Source: Athripsodes cinereus (Eukaryota > Arthropoda > Insecta > Trichoptera > Leptoceridae). Taken from it: DNA of 64,000 nucleotides. The stretch's first letter is position 1. The number at the start of each line of letters is the position of its first letter. Location: positions 19,615,313 to 19,679,312 of the forward strand of contig OX388312.1 in NCBI GenBank assembly GCA_947579605.1, given 5' to 3'. This document shows, one piece after another, positions 54,950 through 64,000 of this stretch. The notes under the pieces were generated by a model. That model saw only the letters and a list, made by a program, of their open reading frames with translations, did not search any database and was not told the origin of the DNA. Position numbers and translations under genes: made by a program.

Positions 54950-57200
54950 AAGTAAAACCATAAAGGCTTGAGGTTGTATTTATCTTTATAAATAATAAGG
55001 ACTCTTTTATTGGGATGAGAAGTTTACTTCGGTGTGCCTAAATATCTTTACAATAGAATTTTTTCACATACTTTCTCAAAAAATTCTTCCCTCATATAAG
55101 GTAGACAGATAAAAATATAACATTTTTGATTACTGCATTATGCAAATTCGTAATATTATGCTCACTTATACCCAATTGTTATAAAAAAAGGATACATGCA
55201 CATAAACCAACTTTATATCTCAAACCTTTTAATAAGTAATGATTACAAAATACAACATATTTTACTTCAAAATCACCTACCACATTGTGATTAGTAAAAT
55301 ACCTACTCAATGTCCGTCTATTGGGTTTTCAGTAGCCCGCCAAAGATGTGTTAATTTATTCGGGATTTGGCTTTGAAGTACGTTCAGCTCACTATGAAAA
55401 ATTGGTTTGGACAAAATGCCATTTTAATTTCGACAAATCGTTGAAGTATTTTATATTTGTTAATATAAAAAAATCACAATTACGAGGAACTATCAATAGA
55501 CTTGAATAATTTTGCTCTGTACTCGTATTATGTTTGAGTATACAGGTCGACAAATATCATGTGAAGGTGGTTAAGTATGTTGAAATTATGAAGAGAATTC
55601 CATCCTCTCAAATAACATACCGTTGTGAACTGGAATACTATTGTAACTATGTTGTTAATACTAATACATCATAGACATTCTCCTTTGACCAGGTGTCTGG
55701 AATCATTTATGAGACGAGTTTGTTCAAAATTTCCTCAACGTCACTTCATTTCGAATAAAAAGAAATGATCAGATCAATGTCACCACGGTAAATTCCAACT
55801 GCAATGTGGAACTATTCAATTTAGCACTTAAAGATGACTTTGACAATGATATTTTTGAATATACTCTCTTATAGTTAGATGGAAGAAAACATTGTAGTTT
55901 TAGTCCCGTCATCCTTATATTATCTGTGATTCTTTTTCTTTATTGTAAATAGTTCATGGTGTGCATTAAGAATAAGTAATTTAACATTTTGTTTTCAAGT
56001 TTACCATTATTATTATTGTATGCAACAAAACAATCCTGCTGGAATTTTTAAAGCTGTAAGCTAATGCGATTCCAGAAGATTAATTTTGTTTGCTAAAACT
56101 CAACTAATCAGGATATTACACAAAAATCATAATCAAGGATATTCATAGAAAAATGATATTCTAAAAAAAATCATATTTTAATGGTGATACCTACAAATTT
56201 CTTCATCTAAATTAATTTGAAAATATACATTGCTTTTATTTAAAAAAAAAAAACTGAAAATGTTTTACTGCATGTTTTAGGGTTACTCTCAATAAAAAAA
56301 TATTTCTAATTTGTTTACTATTCTCACTGGTAAACAATGGCTACCTTGAATAGAAACAACACAAGCGTTTCCAATAGAAGAGTTTATCTGTAGCTAATTA
56401 TTTTAACATTTCTGAGACTGGTTCATTCCTATACTGTAAGAGGTTCATTCATTGATCTGACTACCCTACTTGGTTATTTATATTTTAGCATTATAATTTT
56501 TGAAAATTATTCAGTTGCAAATAAGTCATCAGAGCTTACAATTTTTAATTTCAATCACTTTTCCTTTGAAATAAGAAAAGCATTTGATTTTATGAGACTT
56601 GGTGGGAACTATGAAAACCTGAAAATTGTCTTTATTGACGTTAATAAAATCATTATTCTGACTTGTGGAATACATTTGTTGACATGTATATCTTAAAAAG
56701 TTTCAATAATATATTTCTGTTTGAAAATAAAATATAATATGAGAAGTTCATTGTTATTTATAACCTTTGGTTCCACAGCTTCAATTCAATCTCAATATAA
56801 GTTTGCATTTATTTTGTTTACACTAGTTACTACACTTACTCGAGAGGTTTGCTTCCTCCCAGTGTTCACTGGAAAAACTTTTGTGAGATGAAAATGTGTT
56901 TTGCATGCTTGTTTAATTATCAAAGGAAGTTTGCATGGTTTATAGGATTAATAAACAACTGTTAATTTCATGTTTATAAGACAACACATTTACTGTGAGT
57001 TAACAGATAAATGCAAAACAAATTTATATATCCTTGGGTTACATAGCAAATAATTATGTTTTAGTCAAATTTATTCTAATTCAATGCAATTTACTTTTTT
57101 TAAAATGGTTGAATAACTTGGCACCAAGATAAAATCATATACAGGCCTCTTCTAGATATACACTTTCTACACATTCTAATGAAATGAATGATTTCAATGA
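54950..57200. other. Intergenic between otubain and UBR7, no gene seen
   Basis: AT-rich, with no frame above 70 codons and no recognised repeat other than scattered A-runs. It separates two convergent genes. Confidence 0.5.
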
Positions 57201-57640
57201 CATCTGATGAAAATATTTATTATTGATAAAAGGTCTCAAGAGATATTATATGGGCAAACAGAAGTCAAAACATATGGTATACAGGCTACAGTGGATATTG
57301 TTAGAACAAAACAAATACTTAGAACTACCAAAATGAAAACCCTGAGACCAATAGCGGCAAGAGATTGCACAACAAGAGTTTACAATATTAGGATCAGAGG
57401 AATAAAGTAGATGACATTATGAGCTGGGGAAGAAGATATTGACGTGAACATGTCGAAAGAATGGACCCATTCAAATATCCCCGCATCACTCTCTGTAGCA
57501 AATCTATGGGACATTGTCCACAGGAAGACCACCTAAGACATAAGAGGGACAGTTGGGAATCTACGTTGCAGGAAGGCACCTCTAAGAATACAGACTCTGT
57601 GTTTAAAAGGAGATAAAAAGATCTGTAAGTGAGTAGATTA
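57200..57640 (+). mobile_element. Decayed LINE C-terminal fragment (second RTE-like family)
   Basis: The + strand text encodes KMKTLRPIAARDCTTRVYNI, then in other frames GRRYRREHVERMD-like and GRPPKT..RDSWESTLQEG segments. This is typical of the C-terminal region of another insect endonuclease-RT family (TLRAIAGKTLRDR..WGRARREWNDHV..SWESTSQE). Several frameshifts. It lies just downstream of UBR7 and may contribute to its 3' region. Confidence 0.55.
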
Positions 57641-57856
57641 TCAAAAAAGCACCTTATCACGACAACATTTTGTTCAAAGCTGACCTTTTTTAAATAATTA
57701 CTAATTAAAATAAACATTGTGATGTCACATACTTAAGTATATTTATTATTCTATGTCATATGCCCATCTAGAAGAAGCCTGGTCATCAATCAAAGAACAA
57801 AATTATTATATGACCAAGTGTTTCATTACACTTCTTATAACACTACACACATAAAT

Positions 57857-60800
57857 TTATCGACAAAAGTATACACCATCGGGTTCACGCTTTGGCTTCA
57901 TATCAGCAAAGAAACCTTTTATATCTTCTTCTTTAACAACTTCTTTCTTATCTTTGAACGTTTTTAAGAATTCTAAAAGTTTCTCTTTCATTTTATTATA
58001 CTCAGTGATAGCATTGATCTGTTGAATGTGCCCCAAGGAGGACAATGCTTCCATACCTTTTTCATACTGAGACGAAGATGATTCGGTTTTGATTTTTCCT
58101 AAGTCTTCATAAGCACTGACTGTATCCTCTATATCCAGAATAAAAGACACATTTTGCTCATTATAAATGTCCACACAAGACTTACAAGAACATAGTTTAC
58201 TACGCCAATCTGAAGGCCAAAAAGTAGCACCCTTCCTATTGGAACTGTTGTTGCGCACAGGCTTAATGCACTCCATGATGTATATTCTCTCTTGTTTTAT
58301 TTTTTTCTTTATGGGAGATTCAATACCATATGCATACTCGTCTTGTTTTCGTTTCATAGCAGATGATTCATTGTGGTTAGAGATGTCTGAATCAGTATTG
58401 AGAACTGTAGAAGCATTTTCAATACAATCAGTGCCATTCGTAGTGGGTTCTTCTTGTTGTATTTCCTTTCCACATTCTTCTCCGTTCTGATTTATTTGAG
58501 AGACTTCAGCAATATTTCCTGTGTTATCTACATTGCTATCAACACCATTTCCACTGGCTGATACTTCCATGCTTTCTGGAGTTTCATTATTAGTGATATC
58601 AGTCACTTGATTTTCAGTTAAAATAAGTGAAGAGTTGTCATCACAACTATTTTCAATACTTTTTTCCATTTCTATTTTTTCTTGTGAATCACAAATTTTA
58701 TCTTCATTAACTTGAACTTCCAACAAGATATTGCTATTATCCTCTTTATCATCATTTATATTTGAATGCTTAATTTCATTCTGCCCTACAGTAGAAATCT
58801 CCTGTGTGGTGGAACTTGCTTCAGTGCCTAAATTACCTGAAATGGTTGATTTACATTGTTCTGTACTGGCTGTTGTAATATCTGATGCCATGATAGTAGA
58901 ATCCACATGTTCATATTTACCCATGTTTTCATCATTCATAATGTTAGTGTCATTGGAAATAATTTCTTTGTCATCAACATCCATGGGTTCATTAAAATTT
59001 AGAGTCTCGGAACCTGTCTCAATATTTTGTAGTACTTCTGCAATATTTTGTTCAGTCAATTTAACACCACTAACAGGCTGTTCAATCATATTTGGTTCAG
59101 GTGTGTTTTCTGCATGAATTGATGTTGCTGAATTTACATTTTCAATATCTAAATCAGAAGAATTGACTATGTCAACATTGTTGTGAAATATTGGATTGAC
59201 AATATTCATTTCTAACTCTGCACTAGAATCACCTTGGGAAATCAGGGGCCTCGAGTCTGAAGAAACCGTTTCACTTTCTGAGGCTGTTTTATCTAGCTGC
59301 ACTTCAGCGTGCTCATCAGATTCTTCAATGCTGTTAACAGTACCTGGTACAATAATGTCACAGATAGAGTCTTGGGTGGATTGATTTCCAGCATCGTCAA
59401 CCTTCACCACACTTTCTACATTTATATTGGTTCGACATTCAATAGCATTATTTTGGTCAATAGCTGTGGAGACCTTCAGATCACAACTGATGCTAGAGTC
59501 CTGTTCATTGTCATGAGATATATTTTCATCCGAATTCAAAAGTTTATCAAGTGTTACATCAATGCTCTCCAGATGTCCAGAATCAATTTCAGGAAGATCA
59601 TTTTCAACGCTTTCCACTACTGTCCGAGATTCTGGCATTAAATTATTGTTCTTCAGAGTGACTTCACTCTTACCTAATTGGTTAGCAGATGACATAGTTT
59701 GATTACCAAGCAAAGCATCTTCAATATTCACACGTGATTCTAGATCATCAATATTCTCTCTGATATTTTTAGACAGCTGTATAGATTCTGGATTTTTAGG
59801 ATTCTCTTCCATATTTTCAGATAAATGTACAGATTCTGAATCCTTGGTATTTCCTTCTAACGTCTCACACAACTGCATAGATTTTAAATCCTTGGCATTA
59901 TTTTTTTCCTCGTTTTCAGATAACTCAAGAGATTCTAAATCTTGAGGATTCTCCCCAACTTCTTTGGATAAATGTTGGGACTTCAAATGCTTGGCGTTTT
60001 CTTCTATATTCTCACAAGATTCTACAGCTTCTGAATCCTTAGGATTATTTTTTTCTTCGTTTTTAGATAACTCAAGAGATTCTAAATCTTGAGGATTCTC
60101 CCCAACATCTTCAGATAAATATTGAGATTTCGAATGCTTGGCGTTTTCTTCTATATTCTCACAAGATTCTACAGCTTCTGAATTCTTAGCATTATTTTTT
60201 TCCTCGTTTTCAGATAACTCAAGAGATTCTAAATCTTGAGGATTCTCCTCAACATCTTTGGATAAATGTTGAGATTTCAAATGATTGGCATTTTCTTCTA
60301 TATTCTCACAAGATTCTACAGCTTCTGAATTCTTAGCATTATTTTTTTCCTCGTTTTCAGATAACTCAAGAGATTCTAAATCTTGAGGATTCTCCTCAAC
60401 ATCTTTGGATAAATGTTGAGATTTCAAATGATTGGCATTTTCTTCTATATTCTCACAAGATTCTACAGCTTCCGAATTCTTAGCATTATTTTTTTCTTCG
60501 TTTTCAGATAACTCAAAAGATCCTAAATCTTGAGGATTCTCCTCAACATCTTTGGATAAATGTTGGGATTTCGAATGCTTTGTGTTTTCTTCTATATTCT
60601 CACAAGATTCTACAGCTTCTGAATCCTTAGCATTCTCAGAAAGTTGTGTGATTTTTAAATCCTTGGGATCATCTTCCATACTTACATCACCATATGACCG
60701 ATCATTAATTTTGCTTTCATTTTCTGGGTTTTCGCAGTCTTCAGTAATCATCCTTTCAGGATTCTCTTCCAGTTTATCATTTTCAAGTGTAGATGTTTCA

Positions 60801-61699
60801 AGATTATTTTCAGATACATTTGTTTCAATATTACAATTTTCTGCATTCTTTTCAATATCCACATCCAGTTGCTCCGATGTCTTGTCAAGGAGTACATTGC
60901 AGCCAACTTCGTAACACATGTAGTTCTTAAGAATATCAGTTTTATCGGTGCAGTCTTCACATATCATTTCAGAATAGTGGCCGCTAGGAGGTAAGTTAGT
61001 GTTCAAGTGTCGTGAATGAAACCAATCTTCACAAATAACACATTGAATCATTTCATCTTCTACATTATCTTCTGGATCAGGATATGGTCTGTGGCATGTA
61101 CAGTACAGTCCTGAGAAGTTCTGATTGTATTCATTTTGGGTATTATTTTCGGATCTTTTAGGGTTAAAACTACAATTACTTGGAAATTTAGGTCCTCCAC
61201 AATCACATCGAAAGTTTCTTTTGGTGTACAACTCTATAAGGTTATGATTTTCATGGCACGCAAGGCTGCAAGCTAGACAAACACCAGCACGTAGTTCGGA
61301 GTTTTTGATAGACTCTGGACAACAGGTTAGACAAGCATACAAGGCCTGTCTCTTCACATATCCCTGAGAATAAAAAATAAATGCAATGATAATTAAATAG
61401 TTATTCAACAGTTTTTATTTTGATTGATGATTCAAATAACGCATTGCGCTTTTCTTCGTAACAGTCGAAGAGATGACGGGACGTCTGGCGTATTTATTAC
61501 ATGGGGTTTGTCTACTGGTTACTGCACTAACGGGAAAGTCTTGGTGGTATAGATCGTAATATAAGAAAGACATTCTTACCTGTGAATATGTACAGTTCTT
61601 GTCGTCACTCGCACCCAATACAGCTTTAGCATCTTCCTCAAAGGCTTCCTGCTCCTTCAAAACGTCTACCATCGTTATGCTATTGTCTTCCTCTTCCAT
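57857..61699 (-). CDS. Ubr7: UBR7-type UBR-box/PHD ubiquitin ligase, repeat-expanded
   Basis: Exon 1 is 61699-61580 (40 codons, SITMVDVLKEQEAFEEDAKA) and exon 2 is 61363-57857. They join in phase at CTYSQ|GYVKRQ, a boundary that also reads smoothly against vertebrate UBR7. The total is 1208 aa against about 425 in human. Domains: UBR box at about 41-97 (CLTCC..CLACSLACHENH..RNFRCDCG); PHD-like finger at about 127-178 (LYCTCHRPYPDP, QCVICEDWFHSRH, CEDC); a long acidic low-complexity middle with five perfect-phase 49-aa repeats at 285-529; the conserved C-terminal region (FWPSDWRSKLCSCKSC, AYEDLGKI, DGVYFCR). UBR7 is reported to ubiquitinate histone H2B through its PHD finger. The middle is absent from vertebrate proteins. 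A TTTATT at 57742-57747 gives a - strand AATAAA. Confidence 0.94.
59897..60631 (-). repeat. Coding minisatellite in UBR7: five 147-bp units
   Basis: Five tandem 49-codon units, each like AKNSEAVESCENIEENANHL.., about 39-49 residues conserved, followed by one degenerate unit to about 59750. Units 2 and 3 are almost identical, indicating recent duplication. The composition is about one third Glu/Asp with regular Ser, Asn and Cys (one CENIEEN cysteine per unit). Confidence 0.95.
61364..61579 (-). repeat. UBR7 intron 1 with degenerate dispersed-repeat copy
   Basis: The 216-bp intron has GTAAGA donor and CTCAG acceptor. Its centre (61473-61558, + strand GACGGGACGTCTGGCGTATT..GTCTACTGGTTACTGCACTA) resembles the TGAATGAATGA-tail family seen at 33.1 and 38.1 kb. 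The match is weak. Confidence 0.4.
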
Positions 61700-61879
61700 A
61701 ATTATCTCAGAAAAAGTTAATTATATATTTATAGGTATATAACGGCAATTATTACAAACCACTCTTCTCACAACAGCTGCTAAATAATATTCAACATAAA
61801 TGGCGAGCACGGAACAATAACAGGACGATGAAAGAAACGAGAGACGCCGGGCGCGAAATCACGCTCCAAACGTCAACAC

Positions 61880-62430
61880 TAGTAACTTCTATTGCCAGCA
61901 GTGTTCTCGAACGACATTGTCCAATATCGGTAGAAATATCCGCTAAAATCGGTATAAATGGTATATTTTGTACCCAAAATCGGTATATAGGGTATTTGTA
62001 CCGACGATGGTCAATATCGGATACTTTTCTATTCTCGTAAATTTCTACCCCCCCCCCCCGTCGCCGAATTTTCAAAATGGTATAGGAATTTGGAATATTT
62101 CAAAAACTCCTCGGTTTTCTTAAAGAATATTTTCTCGCAGTATCTCTTTCTACAATGTACCGGGTATTTGTACCGACGATGTCAATATCGGGTACTTTCC
62201 TTTTTAGAAAATTTCTACCCCCCCCCGTCGCCGGATTATCAAAATGGTATAGGAATTTGGAATAATTAAAAAATATTTGCTCGAATCCAATAAGTATCCG
62301 GTGCTTTTACCGAATACCCGATACTTATCTACCGATTATATTTCCCTGTCGACAAATAGTAAAAATCGGTAGATTACTAGACCATTTCGGTATATCATCG
62401 GTATATATTCGGTAAAAATTAGTAGAGTTG
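61880..62430. repeat. GTACCCGATA-rich tandem-like repeat upstream of UBR7
   Basis: Two copies of a roughly 170-bp unit (near 61985-62150 and 62160-62280) carry GTATTTGTACCGACGATG, TATCGGGTACTTTCC, a C-run and GTCGCCG..TTTTCAAAATGGTATAGGAAT. These are the same units, inverted, as inside the hAT miniature element at 21933-22423. TTGCCAGCAGTGTTC near 61898 resembles that element's ATTGGCAG|CAGTGTG junction, so this may be a diverged copy. It lies within 200-730 bp upstream of the UBR7 start and probably overlaps its promoter. Confidence 0.6.
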
Positions 62431-62444
62431 GGAATAACGACTCT

Positions 62445-62906
62445 TTGATGCCATTCATATTGCTTCACTTCGGATGATCATCCAGAGTGTCAGGGTCAAT
62501 ACATCGAAAGTGAACACGTCTGTTCACACTATGCTTTCACTGCCATGTCAACACTCTCAGTCATGTTGTATGTAGTTTAACATATTTTCGTACAAAAATA
62601 ATTAATCAAATTCAAAAATGAAAAATAACACATAAAATAAATTAATATAGCTCTCGACTGCATAATAATTTTGAACATGATTCTGACATTGAATACAAAT
62701 TCATAGAGAATAAAACAAATAATAAGATAAAACTTGTTTATGGTCGTTTAAGTGAAAGGACCTTTCATCAAAATTATGACGAGTGGTAATCTCTTTCCTC
62801 CGTCATCGCTAGTGATCACTCACTATTGATGAAACGCCCGTTCACACCTATTCATCTTGGAGGATCATCCGGAGTGATCACTGAAAGTGAACAAATGTGA
62901 ACGACC
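62445..62906 (-). mobile_element. ~460-bp MITE, inverted copy of the 25.3-kb element
   Basis: Almost the whole element at 25309-25792 is found here in reverse complement, from ATTGCTTCACTTCGGATGAT to GTGAACAAATGTGAACGACC. Mismatches are scattered at perhaps 5-10 percent by eye. Confidence 0.75.
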
Positions 62907-62907
62907 C

Positions 62908-62956
62908 TTTAGTAGCATTCACATTGCTTCACTTTGGATGATCATCCAGAGTGTCA
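62908..62956 (-). repeat. Terminal fragment of the same MITE family
   Basis: TAGTAGCATTCACATTGCTT continuing CACTTTGGATGATC..GTGTCAG abuts the end of the neighbouring copy directly, as if one copy had inserted into or beside another. It is followed at once by the 39-bp palindrome. Confidence 0.6.
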
Positions 62957-62995
62957 GGGCAACACCACCTTTATAATATAAAGGTGGTGTTGCCC
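62957..62995. repeat. 39-bp palindrome with perfect 17-bp arms
   Basis: GGGCAACACCACCTTTA, spacer TAATA, then the exact reverse complement. The following TTATATTATAAGG echoes the spacer. No flanking duplication was found. Confidence 0.85.
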
Positions 62996-62999
62996 TTAT

Positions 63000-63254
63000 A
63001 TTATAAGGCCAGGACACTGATTCAAAATGGCCGCCTGGATAGGCTATGCATACAGTTGACAGTTCTCATGTGATGACTTTTAATGTCTCTGGTTACATTC
63101 AATAGGGATAGGTGTTTAAATAAAACAACAATGGGGGCAGAAGCCATTTAATTTTACTAAAAAAAAAAATGCAATAATATATACACATAATAATAATATA
63201 CCTATAATAAAAATCAAGTTTAATTTACAAATTATATTTTACATTGTATCATCA
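63000..63254. other. Probable 3' UTR/flank of the next - strand exon
   Basis: AT-rich and non-coding. If the exon at 63255-63293 is real, the left part of this stretch is its 3' untranslated region. Confidence 0.35.
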
Positions 63255-63293
63255 TCAGGCTTCTCGCATCTGTTGTTGGATATGGGCTTCTTT
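63255..63293 (-). CDS. Possible terminal exon, C-terminus KEAHIQQQMREA
   Basis: On the - strand a good acceptor (TTTTTCTTTTTACAG, 63308-63294) is followed by 12 codons KEAHIQQQMREA and TGA at 63257-63255. The amphipathic, glutamine-rich end looks like real coding text. It could be the last exon of the gene entering from the right edge, but that gene has its own stop at 63701, so it would need alternative splicing or be a separate gene. The family is not recognised. Confidence 0.35.
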   Translation of the reverse strand, partial: KEAHIQQQMREA

Positions 63294-63700
63294 CTGTAAA
63301 AAGAAAAATTATTGGCAGAATTAAGGTTCAATGCATAACAATAATATTTTATAAAGGGGTTTAGTGATGCGAACATTTATGATATATATTTGATTCAGAA
63401 TATTAGTTTGAACAGTATAGGCTTTACGATTCTTTACAACTGTTTTGATTAAGTCATTCCTTTTTTTCCATAATTATTTAATAATATATTAGTGCATGTT
63501 TTGACCATATGCTTCAGAATTGAGTTCGATGAATGTCTAAGTTAGCCTTTTCACAGTTATATGCTATTCCTAAAACACTTCCACCGCTATATTCTAAATA
63601 TGGTTTAACATGTATTTCATCAATATAATGGTCCCGTCAAATTCTTCCTAGATTCTGGTTTTAAATTTAGTAAAGTAACTTGTTTAATCAAAAAATCTAT

Positions 63701-64000
63701 TTAACGTTTTCTACATTCATCGTTAATTATCAAACTTCCAACATCAATCAATAAATTTTTAACAATATCTAATGCAACTTCCGCAGAATTTTCTGAAAAT
63801 TTATTCAATTTCAATTTATCCAGAATGTTCTCCAAACCATTTAAATTTTGTAATTTCATAGGAAAAATCTTATTATCAAATTTCTTTGTTTCTATTTTAC
63901 CTACGAACAAAGATAATTCTAATTTTTCATTTACAACAACGGAAGCAATAACTGTTGAAGCAGGATTGATTTCAACATATAAAAAGCTATTAAATTGATC
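63701..64000 (-). CDS. Unrecognised - strand gene, C-terminal part, cut by window edge
   Basis: The frame is open from the window edge (64000) to TAA at 63703-63701, at least 99 codons. It starts DQFNSFLYVEINPASTVIAS and ends LIINDECRKR. The alternation of hydrophobic and charged residues, the absence of stops in AT-rich DNA and the non-repetitive content support coding. The second half (NGLENILDKLKLNKFSENSA..) is predicted helical. The upstream exons are outside the window and I recognise no family. Domain searches would be needed before any role is proposed. Confidence 0.6.
   Translation of the reverse strand, partial: DQFNSFLYVEINPASTVIASVVVNEKLELSLFVGKIETKKFDNKIFPMKLQNLNGLENILDKLKLNKFSENSAEVALDIVKNLLIDVGSLIINDECRKR

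Noticed and set aside
58167..60914. + strand ORFs rich in Ser, Leu and Phe
   Set aside because: Antisense shadows of the acidic repeat region of UBR7.

Overview
The window looks like insect nuclear DNA, most likely lepidopteran. It is AT-rich, its genes are split by GT-AG introns, and it carries RTE- and LOA-type LINEs, tRNA-derived SINEs, mariner, hAT and P-like elements, and short 3' tails ending in TTTATTATTATT or TGAATGAATGA. The order is an inference from repeat character; no species can be named.

Three complete host genes can be read from splice sites. Transportin-3 (Tnpo3) is on the + strand at 28146-46748, with 8 exons and 917 codons. An otubain of the OTUB1 type is on the + strand at 49981-53708, with 5 exons and 275 codons. 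UBR7, a UBR-box/PHD ubiquitin ligase, is on the - strand at 57857-61699, with 2 exons and 1208 codons; its centre is greatly enlarged by a 49-residue acidic repeat. Otubain and UBR7 converge. Both belong to ubiquitin biology, but nothing here shows a functional cluster. At the right edge, a - strand coding region of at least 99 codons runs off the window (63701-64000). Two short - strand stretches (about 48090 and 63255) look like last exons of unrecognised genes.

The remainder is mostly mobile DNA. Positions 1-9.6 kb hold a hAT-like element and degraded repeats. 9.6-13 kb is an RTE-clade LINE with an intact 1060-codon frame. 14.76-19.99 kb is an almost complete LOA/I-like LINE with a target duplication and one frameshift. 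21.9-24.3 kb holds a hAT miniature element and a P-like element with a THAP-domain stub, both with clean 8-bp target duplications. The 10.7-kb fourth intron of Tnpo3 contains a 2,997-bp element with about 34-bp terminal inverted repeats and a 4-bp ACTT target duplication. It carries one split gene for a DGCSGQNKN-type (DUF7869-like) protein with an RNase-H-like acidic triad. The fifth intron holds a nested stack: a Tc1/mariner shell, a LINE fragment with its own 10-bp target duplication, and a 1.59-kb near-perfect palindrome.

The observations most worth following are the DUF7869-type transposon, the giant intronic palindrome (a potential hairpin-RNA source), the P-like element, and the repeat-expanded UBR7.
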